Of a stretch of DNA of 21,556 bases, positions 1 through 6,997 are shown piece after piece. Origin of the DNA: Clostridiales bacterium UBA3953. Lineage in GTDB: Bacteria > Bacillota > Clostridia > Oscillospirales > CAG-272. A program made the position numbers and the translations under genes. Below the pieces are notes generated by a model. The model was given only the letters and a program-made list of their open reading frames with translations, ran no database searches and had not been told where the DNA came from. Each line of letters starts with the position of its first letter. The first letter of the stretch is position 1. Location: contig DGDL01000090.1 of NCBI GenBank assembly GCA_002385415.1, forward strand, positions 1 to 21,556, read 5' to 3'.

Positions 1-23
1 CTAACCATCTGAACTACCGGGCC
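1..23 (-). tRNA. partial tRNA gene, probably tRNA-Asp (5' part only)
   Basis: Read on the minus strand, the sequence begins GGCCCGGTAGTTCAG and runs on to the D-loop GGTTAG. This is the acceptor strand, D-stem and D-loop start of a tRNA, and it resembles Firmicutes tRNA-Asp(GUC). The anticodon lies outside the window, so the identity is inferred from memory of the 5' half only. It lies 60 bp downstream of tRNA-Val on the same strand and is probably co-transcribed with it. Confidence 0.7.
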
Positions 24-50
24 TAATATTGAGCAGTTTTTCGGGTAGTG

Positions 51-69
51 CTGCGGAGCAAGTCCGCAG
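51..69. other. hairpin in the tRNA-Val/tRNA-Asp spacer
   Basis: A perfect 7-bp inverted repeat, CTGCGGA and TCCGCAG, is separated by five bases between the two tRNA genes. On the minus strand it is not followed by a T-run, so it is more likely a processing or spacer structure than a terminator. On the plus strand a T-rich stretch follows (CCTTCTTTTAT), but no plus-strand gene upstream needs terminating. Confidence 0.4.
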
Positions 70-83
70 CCTTCTTTTATCCG

Positions 84-159
84 TGGTGGGAACAACAGGA
101 CTCGAACCTGTGACCCTCTGCTTGTAAGGCAGATGCTCTCCCAGCTGAGCTATATTCCC
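84..159 (-). tRNA. tRNA-Val (anticodon UAC), CCA encoded
   Basis: A full cloverleaf of 76 nt is read on the minus strand. Acceptor stem GGGAATA pairs with TGTTCCC, followed by discriminator A and a genome-encoded CCA. The D-arm is GCTC...GAGC, the anticodon stem-loop is TCTGC-CTTACAA-GCAGA with anticodon TAC, and the T-arm is ACAGG-TTCGAAC-CTGT. The UAC anticodon reads GUA and other GUN valine codons. It is the first gene of a tRNA cluster that continues leftwards out of the window. Confidence 0.95.
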
Positions 160-207
160 TTGACCTGTTGGTTTTGCTCGCCGGCGTTCTGCCCTGCGAC
201 GTGGTAT

Positions 208-267
208 ATTATAACACAACTCTTTGCGTTTGTCAATACCTTTTTTGATTTTTTTCGCGTGTTTTTT
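208..267 (-). promoter_or_regulatory. consensus promoter with upstream A-tracts for the tRNA cluster
   Basis: On the minus strand, -35 TTGACA (231-236) and -10 TATAAT (208-213) are separated by exactly 17 bp, a perfect match to the primary sigma-factor consensus. Immediately upstream are three A-tracts on the same strand (241-246, 249-255, 262-267), as in UP elements of strong stable-RNA promoters. Transcription should start near 201, about 40 nt before mature tRNA-Val. Confidence 0.85.
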
Positions 268-275
268 AAAGCCAG

Positions 276-321
276 ATATGCAAGAAAAAGCCATGTGTCC
301 TGCATGCCGTTTTTTGCATAT
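276..321 (-). terminator. probable intrinsic terminator after the methyltransferase operon
   Basis: A long imperfect inverted repeat has ATATGCAA (276-283) facing TTGCATAT (314-321), with CATG arms around a seven-base loop. On the minus strand the inner stem is followed by TTTTTCTTG, the expected U-tract. It lies downstream of the methyltransferase stop and upstream of the tRNA promoter. Confidence 0.5.
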
Positions 322-325
322 TTTC

Positions 326-363
326 GTGTGCCGCCGCGCACGCCCGGCGTATCGGCGGCACAC
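326..363. other. long GC-rich hairpin 3' of the methyltransferase gene
   Basis: A perfect 11-bp inverted repeat (GTGTGCCGCCG at 326-336, CGGCGGCACAC at 353-363) has a further ACGC/GCGT stem in its loop. It begins 14 bp after the methyltransferase stop codon. No T-run follows directly on either strand, so it may be a 3'-end stabiliser, with the next hairpin (276-321) as the true terminator. Confidence 0.55.
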
Positions 364-376
364 AATAACTGCGGTT

Positions 377-1195
377 TTACTTCAGCGCGCGGGCTATATA
401 GCAGTGCCGCTCATCGCTTTGCGTTATATTTACATATGGCAGCGCGTCCGCCGTCGCCGCCCGCAATGCGTCCACATCGTATCCGGCGGTTATGGCGCAA
501 AGTTCAAACCCCGTATCGGCGAGCAGAGCGCGGAGTTTGCGGTCGCTCCAATATCGCTCGGTCTGCAGCTCGTCCTGCCGGCGCCACAGCCCGTCCCCTT
601 CATCAGTGAAAAACGATAGGTAAAATCTGCACAATCCCGACCTTGCGCTATACTCGCTGCGCCATGCGCACAACACACCGTCAGCTTCGAGCACAAAGTC
701 GTGGCAGGCATACACCTTTTCGAATTTATATTTGGTGTTGACGTCGAAGATAAACAACCCGCCCGGGTCAAGATAGTTGTGCACAAGCCCCAAGCAGTCG
801 GAAAGCGACTTCGGGTCGGTGAGATAGTTTATGCTGTCGAGTGCGGAGACAATCACCCCGACCGTGCCGTAAAGCTCGAACTCGCGCATGTCCTGCTGCA
901 GCCAGAGTATCTGCGCGCCGTCCGGCGGGCGCTTTGAGGCTGCGACCGCGAGCATTTCCTCCGAGATGTCAATGCCTATCATGTCATACCCGAGCGCGGC
1001 AAGCTCGAGCGTCACGCCGCCCGTGCCGCAGGCGAGGTCGAGGGCGAGTCCGGCGTCGGGCAGCCCCCATTTTCGAGCCGCGGCGTCGCAGTATTCCGCT
1101 ATTGCCCTGTAATCGACGCCGGTGTTCAGTGCGTCGTAATAGGAGGCGAGCACAGTATACTGCTTTGCCGGCTGCGAGCCGTTTGTTGTGCTCAC
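377..1195 (-). CDS. class I SAM-dependent methyltransferase
   Basis: The 272-residue protein is a soluble cytoplasmic methyltransferase of the class I Rossmann type. Motif I is LDLACGTGG at 52-60, the acidic residue after strand 2 is in IGIDIS (about 73-78), and QDM (101-103) matches the adenine-contacting region. DVNTKYKF and the following strands fit the C-terminal half of the SAM-binding fold. The substrate cannot be read from sequence. The start is GTG: its first bases overlap the TGA stop of the upstream yerC-like gene (GTGA), which implies translational coupling in a two-gene operon. A downstream hairpin pair probably ends the transcript. The family is certain; tRNA or small-molecule methylation are both possible roles. 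Confidence 0.85.
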   Translation of the reverse strand: MSTTNGSQPAKQYTVLASYYDALNTGVDYRAIAEYCDAAARKWGLPDAGLALDLACGTGGVTLELAALGYDMIGIDISEEMLAVAASKRPPDGAQILWLQQDMREFELYGTVGVIVSALDSINYLTDPKSLSDCLGLVHNYLDPGGLFIFDVNTKYKFEKVYACHDFVLEADGVLCAWRSEYSARSGLCRFYLSFFTDEGDGLWRRQDELQTERYWSDRKLRALLADTGFELCAITAGYDVDALRAATADALPYVNITQSDERHCYIARALK

Positions 1196-1494
1196 TGGCG
1201 GCGGCGCTCCCTCTCCATGCGCTCAAGCACAATGGCATAGCCGTCGCTGCCGTATTTCAGGCAGCGGTTGACGCGACTTATCGTGGCGGTAGAAAGCCCG
1301 GTTTCCTGCGCTATATCTGTATAAATGTAGTTTTCGCGCAGCATTCGCGCGGCTTTGAGCCTTTTAGACATTTCTTTTATTTCATTTACGGTGCAGAGGT
1401 CTTCAAAAAATCTATAACATTCGTCAAGACTGTCCAGCGTCAGTATGGCGCGGAACAAGAAATCGGTGTTCTCGTCGCGAATTTTATCGCTCAT
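1192..1494 (-). CDS. yerC: YerC/YecD family TrpR-like DNA-binding protein
   Basis: The 100-residue protein matches the small YerC/YecD family, Firmicutes proteins with a TrpR-like helix-turn-helix fold. The region NEIKEMSKRLKAARML (37-52) is the typical family core, and DIAQETGLSTATISRVNRCL (60-79) is the helix-turn-helix. The charged C-terminal tail ends RERRRQ. The ATG start has AAGGGGTG a few bases upstream. The gene is first in an operon with the methyltransferase, overlapping it by 4 bp. In the family the regulated target is poorly known; here the partner gene is the obvious candidate, but that is inference. Confidence 0.88.
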   Translation of the reverse strand: MSDKIRDENTDFLFRAILTLDSLDECYRFFEDLCTVNEIKEMSKRLKAARMLRENYIYTDIAQETGLSTATISRVNRCLKYGSDGYAIVLERMERERRRQ

Positions 1495-1546
1495 GCTGTT
1501 ATCACCCCTTAACGGTAGCGCTGGGCACTGTTAACCCTTTAAAGTG

Positions 1547-1575
1547 ATTATAGCATATTGTTTTCATAAAGTAAA
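1547..1575 (-). promoter_or_regulatory. promoter of the yerC-methyltransferase operon
   Basis: On the minus strand, -35 TTTACT (1570-1575) and a perfect -10 TATAAT (1547-1552) are separated by 17 bp. The start site would lie near 1540, leaving a leader of about 45 nt that contains the GTTAAC palindrome and the ribosome binding site. Confidence 0.7.
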
Positions 1576-1891
1576 GTAATTTTCGGGAAATGTGATAGAT
1601 TGATTAGCGGATATTCAATTAAATATTGGAAATAGCAGGCGGCGAGTGTGTTTATCGGCAGCGGTGTGTCACCGGGCGCGACGGATGCTGCGCATTCAGC
1701 CGATTTGCGTCGGCAAATGCGGCACGGGTTGTGTAGATATTGCAAAAGACAGCGGAAACGAGACTGCACTTGCCAAAAAATCTGCAAACAACACCATTAG
1801 ATTAATAAGCTTAAATGTTTTACGGGGGAGCTTTAAAGCTCCCCCGTATCCCGCTCCCCTGAAGTCTATAAAGGCAAAAAGCCACTCACCC
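1576..1891. other. intergenic stretch without a recognisable gene
   Basis: The short open frames here look like chance. Two structures stand out. One is a hairpin at 1699-1723, GCCG-ATTTGC pairing with GCAAAT-CGGC with one bulged base. The other is the perfect palindrome at 1822-1847, listed separately. The rest is AT-rich near 1560-1620 and unremarkable elsewhere. Confidence 0.6.
1822..1847. terminator. perfect GC-rich palindrome downstream of lplA
   Basis: ACGGGGGAG and CTCCCCCGT flank CTTTAAAG, so all 26 bases are self-complementary. It lies 45 bp after the lplA stop. It is the only strong hairpin after lplA and may end that transcript, but on the minus strand it is followed by TAAAACA rather than a U-run. 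Related GGGGGA hairpins occur at 15958-15986 and 18811-18835. Confidence 0.45.
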
Positions 1892-2896
1892 TCACAATAT
1901 CAGTGAGGCAATTTCGGCGGGGGTGGCGCCCAATATATAGTCGGACACGCCGTCAAGCGCTTTTATCAGCTCATCGTGCTCAAGCCTCACGCCTCGCAGA
2001 CGCCGGCACAGCTCGGCCACATCCCGCACACCGAAAAAGTCGCCGCGTATGTTGAGTTCGCATATAACGCCGCAGTCGGAGTCCAGCCCCACCTCGACCG
2101 TACCGAACTCGAAATACTTTTTGCGGGTCACCGAATACTGTTTCGAGCTGCCAAACGTATAATCCCACGCCGAATATTTCTCGTCGGCGAGCCTTTGTAT
2201 TGCTGCCTCGTCCGCCGGCGACAGCTCCACCCGCTCGCCCGGCGTTTCACCCAGCATAAACTCCATAAACCGCACGGCATCCATGCCCCTGTACTCATCC
2301 GCAAGGAAGTCCGCAATATTCGCCACGCGCGAGCGCACGCTTTTTATGCCCTTTGCCTTTATTTTGTCCGGGTCAACATTCAGCGCGCCCGCCAGTTTCG
2401 ACATGTCCGCCGAATACAGCAGCGTACCGTGGTGCATTATACGGTCAACTCCGCCCGCCGCAAAGACTGCCGGCCGCACACACTGCGCATTGCCCGATAT
2501 TTTGCGCAGCTCGCCCCCGGCACGCACCACAATATCGTTGCGGCCCGATAGTTCGGCAGGCACTCCCAGCTTTCGCAAAGCCTCTATAACCGGCTGCGTA
2601 AAACGCTCAAAGTCCAGCGTCTCGGCGCCCTCGCGCGCCACAATATAAGTAAAATTCACGTTGCCAAGGTCATGGAAAACCGCGCCCCCGCCAGTCAGCC
2701 TGCGCACGACTTTGATATTGTGCTCGCGGATAAACTCCAGGTTAAGCTCCGCAAATGCGTTTTGGCTGCGCCCGATTATAACCGACGGCTCGTTGCGCCA
2801 CAGCATGAAAAGCTCGCCCGGCACATTGTCAAGCAGATACTCTTCACAGGCAAGATTGAAATACGGATTGGTGTGATTGTTTACAATTATCTTCAT
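1892..2896 (-). CDS. lplA: lipoate--protein ligase
   Basis: The 334-residue protein attaches lipoate, via lipoyl-AMP, to the lysine of lipoyl domains such as that of the E2 encoded just upstream. The lipoate-binding loop RRLTGGGAVFHD is at 65-76. RKISGNAQ (131-138) carries the catalytic lysine K132, and HHGTLL (155-160) is also typical. Between these last two there are about ten extra residues compared with the usual motif spacing. The C-terminal accessory domain is present, as in full-length LplA. I chose the ATG at 2896, preceded by GGTAAGG. A longer TTG start at 2908 would fall inside the terminator's T-run. The gene follows the dehydrogenase genes on the same strand but is separated from them by an intrinsic terminator. 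Confidence 0.92.
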   Translation of the reverse strand: MKIIVNNHTNPYFNLACEEYLLDNVPGELFMLWRNEPSVIIGRSQNAFAELNLEFIREHNIKVVRRLTGGGAVFHDLGNVNFTYIVAREGAETLDFERFTQPVIEALRKLGVPAELSGRNDIVVRAGGELRKISGNAQCVRPAVFAAGGVDRIMHHGTLLYSADMSKLAGALNVDPDKIKAKGIKSVRSRVANIADFLADEYRGMDAVRFMEFMLGETPGERVELSPADEAAIQRLADEKYSAWDYTFGSSKQYSVTRKKYFEFGTVEVGLDSDCGVICELNIRGDFFGVRDVAELCRRLRGVRLEHDELIKALDGVSDYILGATPAEIASLIL

Positions 2897-2905
2897 ACGC
2901 CTTAC

Positions 2906-2932
2906 CAAAAAAGGCGGTTATTTAAACCGCCT
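2906..2932 (-). terminator. intrinsic terminator between E1 and lplA
   Basis: An 8-bp stem, AGGCGGTT with AACCGCCT around a five-base loop (2912-2932), is followed on the minus strand by TTTTTT. The T-run ends about ten bases before the lplA ATG, so the terminator directly abuts the lplA ribosome binding site. A-rich sequence on the other side makes it potentially bidirectional. Read-through at this site would set lplA expression relative to the dehydrogenase genes. Confidence 0.85.
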
Positions 2933-2966
2933 AAAAATATCCGATTTTTTGATGAGCATGCACTCG

Positions 2967-3004
2967 GTGCGCAGCCCCGTCCGTCATTGGACAGGACTGC
3001 GCAC
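2967..3004 (-). other. long hairpin in the 3' untranslated region of the E1 gene
   Basis: Arms of 16 bases around a six-base loop pair completely on the minus strand (GTGCGCAG with CTGCGCAC, then GTCC with GGAC), using two G-U wobbles. On the plus strand those two positions are C-A mismatches. The asymmetry suggests that the minus-strand RNA, the E1 transcript, is the one that folds. It lies 20 bp after the E1 stop and before the terminator at 2906-2932. Confidence 0.6.
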
Positions 3005-3024
3005 TCTATTAAATATTTTCTATA

Positions 3025-5511
3025 TTAAACTCCGCGACGCATGCGCTCTATCTTGGCAATGTCGCCCATGTCATGCGTCGGCACATGACCGTCGAGCGGG
3101 AGTATCTTCTCGTGGATGCAGTCGATTATCGCATCGGGATAAGGGAAGAAATACTCCTCAAGCTCGTGTGCCGGCGTTATCCAGTTGCGGCTGCCAAGCG
3201 CCACAGGCGGAGCGTCGAGGTAGTCGAACGCCAGCTCCGCAATGTTTGCCGCCATGTCTTTCATGACCGAGTTGCGCTCGCAGGCATCGCCGACGATAAG
3301 TATGCGGCCGGTCTTTTTCACCGACTCTATCACTTTCGTGTAATCGAACGGCACAATCGAGCGTGCGTCGATTATCTCGGCGGAGAGATTGTATTTTTTC
3401 TCGAGTATGTCGGCAGCCTCAAGCGCACGATAAAGCACCGCGCCGATGGTGAGGATGGTTATATCCTTGCCGGGACGCTTGATGTCGGGTTCGCCGATTT
3501 TTACCTCGTAATGTCCTTCGGGCACGCCGCCGGGCAAAAAGTCCTCGCCCTTGTCGTAGATGCGCTGCGATTCGAAGAATATAACCGGATCGGTGCCGTT
3601 CAGCGCCGCGGTCATAAGCCCCTTGGCGTCGGCAGGAGTTGCGGGGAACACAACCTTGAGGCCGGGGATATGCGCCGCAAGCGCCGTCCAGTCCTGAGAA
3701 TGCTGCGCGCCGTATTTGGAGCCGACCGACACACGCAGCACAACCGGCATTTTGAGTATGCCCGCGGACATTGCCTGCCACTTGGCCATCTGGTTGAAAA
3801 TCTCGTCGCCGGCGCAGCCCATAAAGTCGGCATACATAAGCTCGACTATGACGCGGCCGCCGCACATAGCATAGCCGACCGCAGAGCCGACTATCGCCGC
3901 CTCCGAGATGGGCGCGTTGAAGAAGCGGTGATAGGGCACAGCCTCCGTCATCTTCTTGTATACGCCAAATGCACCGCCCCAGTCGCGGTTGTCTTCACCG
4001 TAGATTATCAGTGTCGGGTCTTCATAGAGCTTGTCTATAATCGGCTCAAATAATCCGTCGCGGATGTTGTAGAGCCTCATTTTGGAAACAGGCTTGCCGT
4101 CCTTGTCGACCGACGTGCGAACCTTGTTTTTTATCTCCTTGACACGCGGAACCTCGTCTTTGGGCATGAGCATCTGGGGCTCGCGTGTTGTGTCCATGCT
4201 GGGTTTATTCTCATTTGAGAACATCAGTTTTGCTATGGCGTCCGGATCTTTGTCAAGGTCCATGCGCGGCGAAATCTCGTCATTTATCGCCAGCTTCATT
4301 ACCTCAGTCGTGCGGCGCACTATCGCCTCGTCCATTGCCTCAAACTCGTCAACGGTGGCGATACCGCCGTTCACCAGCTTTTCGCGGAACGCTTTTATCG
4401 GGTCGGCATCAATCCACGCATCGATTTCTTCTTGGGTGCGGTAAGTGGACGAGTCCGACGGGCTGTGGCCTGATACGCGATAGGTCACCACGTCGAGCAG
4501 CGCCGGGCCTTTGCCTTCGAGCAGCAGCTCTTTCTTGCGCGACACCGCGTCTATAACCGCCAGCGGGTCATAGCCGTTGACGCGCTCGGCATGCATCTGC
4601 GTCGGCGTGAAGCCCGCGCCCAGACGCGCCGCATAGCCGAATCCCATGGTTTCGCCCCAGGTCTGGCCGCCCATGCCGTATATGTTGTTGAATATGTTGA
4701 AAAGTATGGGAAGTCCGGCGTCCGAATATTTGCCGTCCATACCCCAAAGCTTTGTAAACTGGTCCATAGAGGCGAAGTTCATGGCCTCGAGCACCGAACC
4801 GCGGCCGAGCGCGCCGTCGCCGATGTTGGCAATGACAATGCCGGGCTTGTCGTTGCTGCGCTTGTAGAGTGCGCCGCCCAGCGCAATCGGGCCGGAGCCG
4901 CCGACGATGGCGTTGTTGGGCATGAGCCCGAACGGGATAAAGAAACAGTGCATCGAGCCGCCCAGTCCGCGGTTGAAGCCGGTCGAACGCGCAAATATCT
5001 CGGCAAGCGCACCGTAAAGCAGGAAGTTTTGAGCCAGTGCCTTTACATTATCCGCTGCCGGCATGTACTTTTCGACGACCGAAAGCACCTCTCCGCCAAG
5101 GAAGTTTTTCATTATGTTGTAAAGATCGTCTTCACCGAGCTTGTGAATCGCCACAAGCCCCCTTGCGATTATCTCGCCGTGGCTGCGGTGCGAGCCGAAC
5201 GAAAGATCGTTTATGTCAAGCGGGTATGCCTGTCCGACAGCAGAGGCCTCCTGCCCGATTGAAAGGTGCGCCGGCCCGGGGTTGTTGTACTCAATGCCGT
5301 TGTATGCGCCTTTTGTCTTGACTTCGTTGAGCATGTGCTCAAATTCGCGTATCGTGCGCATGTCGTGATAGATGCGCAAAAAGTCGTCTTTTGTGTAAAT
5401 CTGCTTCTCTTCGTCCAGCGACTTGCTATACTGGCAGACGGGGATATCGCTGAATTTTATAATATCCGGTTTAAACGCCTGCTCCGGAAATATCGGTTGA
5501 CTTTTAGGCAT
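3025..5511 (-). CDS. fused 2-oxoacid dehydrogenase E1 (alpha and beta in one chain), pyruvate/acetoin type
   Basis: The 828-residue protein is the thiamine-diphosphate decarboxylase of a 2-oxoacid dehydrogenase complex; it passes an acyl group to the lipoyl arm of E2. The alpha part spans about 40-430, with PGPAHLSIGQEA (78-89), HRSHGEIIARGL (108-119), the ThDP/Mg motif beginning GDGALGRG (231-238) and ending NN (275-276), and the loop YRVSGHSPSDSSTYR (344-358). The beta part starts near 478, with GED (505-507) and GAQHSQDW (601-608), whose His is catalytic in the family. Two insertions stand out: about 45 residues between IARGL and GLGGSMH, and about 14 inside the ThDP motif. The ATG is preceded by AGGAG. 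Pyruvate is the likeliest substrate; acetoin or a branched-chain oxoacid cannot be excluded. Confidence 0.9.
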   Translation of the reverse strand: MPKSQPIFPEQAFKPDIIKFSDIPVCQYSKSLDEEKQIYTKDDFLRIYHDMRTIREFEHMLNEVKTKGAYNGIEYNNPGPAHLSIGQEASAVGQAYPLDINDLSFGSHRSHGEIIARGLVAIHKLGEDDLYNIMKNFLGGEVLSVVEKYMPAADNVKALAQNFLLYGALAEIFARSTGFNRGLGGSMHCFFIPFGLMPNNAIVGGSGPIALGGALYKRSNDKPGIVIANIGDGALGRGSVLEAMNFASMDQFTKLWGMDGKYSDAGLPILFNIFNNIYGMGGQTWGETMGFGYAARLGAGFTPTQMHAERVNGYDPLAVIDAVSRKKELLLEGKGPALLDVVTYRVSGHSPSDSSTYRTQEEIDAWIDADPIKAFREKLVNGGIATVDEFEAMDEAIVRRTTEVMKLAINDEISPRMDLDKDPDAIAKLMFSNENKPSMDTTREPQMLMPKDEVPRVKEIKNKVRTSVDKDGKPVSKMRLYNIRDGLFEPIIDKLYEDPTLIIYGEDNRDWGGAFGVYKKMTEAVPYHRFFNAPISEAAIVGSAVGYAMCGGRVIVELMYADFMGCAGDEIFNQMAKWQAMSAGILKMPVVLRVSVGSKYGAQHSQDWTALAAHIPGLKVVFPATPADAKGLMTAALNGTDPVIFFESQRIYDKGEDFLPGGVPEGHYEVKIGEPDIKRPGKDITILTIGAVLYRALEAADILEKKYNLSAEIIDARSIVPFDYTKVIESVKKTGRILIVGDACERNSVMKDMAANIAELAFDYLDAPPVALGSRNWITPAHELEEYFFPYPDAIIDCIHEKILPLDGHVPTHDMGDIAKIERMRRGV

Positions 5512-5561
5512 TGTAATTATCTCCTGTTAATATTATTTTCTGCTGTTATGATACCGGGGCG

Positions 5562-6923
5562 CTATATCATAAACATAGCATCGCGGATAACCTCGCAGAC
5601 CGTCGGATGCGGGAACACGAGCTTTTGCACCTGCTCGACACGCATCTCGCGGTCAACCATCATCGCCGCGCCGTATATAATCTCGGAGGCATAGCTGCCT
5701 ATCATGTGCACTCCTATCACGCGGCGGTGATCTGTGTCGACAATAAGTTTAACAATGCCGTCCCCGCCCTCGTTTTCGGCGACATAACGGCCGCTGTATT
5801 TAAGCGTGACCGACTCGACCTTTGCGTCAATCCCCTTCGCTTTGACGCTTTCGCCGGTTTCGCCGACGGAGGCGACTTCGGGGTTTGTGTATATGACCGC
5901 CGGGATGGAGCTGTAATTTACCCTGTCCCTGCCGCCACGCATATTGTTTACCGCGACCTCGCCTTCGCGATATGCGGTGTGGGCGAGCATCGATTTACCG
6001 TTGACGTCACCTGCCGCCCATACGCCGGAGACACTCGTGCGGCAATATTCATCGGTCACAATTGCGCCGCGCTCGGTGAGCACGCCGATATTCTCAAGTC
6101 CGATGCCCTCGGTATTCGGGCGGCGGCCTATTGAGACAAGCACGGCGTCGGCTCCCAACGTCTCGGTTTTGCCGCCGGCCTCATAGCTGACGCTATTTGC
6201 GCCAACGGCCGTTACCTTCGCGGACAGAAGGAAGTTAACTCCCTTTTTGACGTAGTTTTTGTATAAAATCTTGGAGATTTCACTGTCGGTTGCGCCGGCA
6301 ATGTGGTCCAGCATTTCTATAACCGTCACTTTCGAGCCGACGGAATTGAAATACGACGCCATCTCAAGCCCTATAACACCCCCGCCTATGACGACGAGAT
6401 GCTCGGGGATGCGGCGCAAATCGAGTATCTCGCGGTTTGTCATCGCAAAGCCGGACTCGAGCGCCTCGCGCAGGCCGGGAATCGGGGGCACCGCCGCCGA
6501 CGAGCCTGTGCATATAAGTAGCTTTTTGCCCGTGTATTCCTTTGCGCCTGCTTTGACGGTAAACCCGTCTTTCGAGCGGCCGAGGATTGTGCCACGCTCA
6601 GTTACCACCTCGACGCCTGCCTTTTTGAGCCGCGACGCGACGCCCGTAACGAGCATTTTCACCACGCGCTCTTTGCGGTCGACTACGGCGGCGTGGTCTA
6701 TGGCGGCGCCGGTGAATTTAACGCCGTACTGTTCGGAATTTTTGGCGTAATCGTATATTTTGGCCGAGTAAAGCAGCGTTTTGGTCGGTATGCAGCCTTC
6801 GTTTAGGCAGACACCGCCCAGCGCTCTCTGCTCGATAACAAGGGTTTTCATTCCCGAGTGAGCGGCGCGCTCCGCAGCGTTGTAACCTGCCGGGCCGCCG
6901 CCTAAAACTATCAGATCGTACAT
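5562..6923 (-). CDS. lpdA: dihydrolipoyl dehydrogenase (E3)
   Basis: The 453-residue flavoprotein reoxidises the dihydrolipoyl arm of E2 with NAD+. The FAD-binding motif GGGPAGYNAAERA is at 8-20. The redox-active disulfide is in GGVCLNEGCIPTK (C39, C44), and the second Rossmann motif is GGGVIGLEMASYF. The C-terminal catalytic pair is in HPTVCE (H439, E444). There is no N-terminal lipoyl domain, and the length is normal for the family. The ATG has AAGAAGGG upstream. The gene lies between E2 (74-bp gap) and E1 (50-bp gap) on the same strand, so all three are probably one transcript. A 7-bp inverted repeat, TACATTA/TAATGTA (6940-6955), sits just upstream of its ribosome binding site. Confidence 0.95.
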   Translation of the reverse strand: MYDLIVLGGGPAGYNAAERAAHSGMKTLVIEQRALGGVCLNEGCIPTKTLLYSAKIYDYAKNSEQYGVKFTGAAIDHAAVVDRKERVVKMLVTGVASRLKKAGVEVVTERGTILGRSKDGFTVKAGAKEYTGKKLLICTGSSAAVPPIPGLREALESGFAMTNREILDLRRIPEHLVVIGGGVIGLEMASYFNSVGSKVTVIEMLDHIAGATDSEISKILYKNYVKKGVNFLLSAKVTAVGANSVSYEAGGKTETLGADAVLVSIGRRPNTEGIGLENIGVLTERGAIVTDEYCRTSVSGVWAAGDVNGKSMLAHTAYREGEVAVNNMRGGRDRVNYSSIPAVIYTNPEVASVGETGESVKAKGIDAKVESVTLKYSGRYVAENEGGDGIVKLIVDTDHRRVIGVHMIGSYASEIIYGAAMMVDREMRVEQVQKLVFPHPTVCEVIRDAMFMI

Positions 6924-6939
6924 GTCAGTAACCCTTCTT

Positions 6940-6955
6940 TACATTATGTAATGTA
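6940..6955. repeat. inverted repeat upstream of the lpdA ribosome binding site
   Basis: TACATTA and TAATGTA are separated by TG. The repeat is 16 bp upstream of the E3 start codon and next to its AAGAAGGG. A small GGGGC/GCCCC hairpin lies further upstream near 6971-6984. Either could act at the RNA level; neither has a T-tail. Confidence 0.4.
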
Positions 6956-6997
6956 TGGATCGGAGACGCAGGGGCAAACGCCCCGGACCCGATGCCG

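Noticed and set aside
1548..1787. 79-codon minus-strand frame between yerC and lplA
   Set aside because: It has no ribosome binding site or recognisable sequence and overlaps the yerC promoter.
2897..2908. TTG start extending lplA by four residues
   Set aside because: The codon lies inside the terminator T-run with no ribosome binding site; the ATG at 2896 matches the usual LplA start.
3073..4053. A 326-codon open frame on the plus strand
   Set aside because: It is antisense to the E1 beta part; composition and lack of motifs mark it as a shadow.
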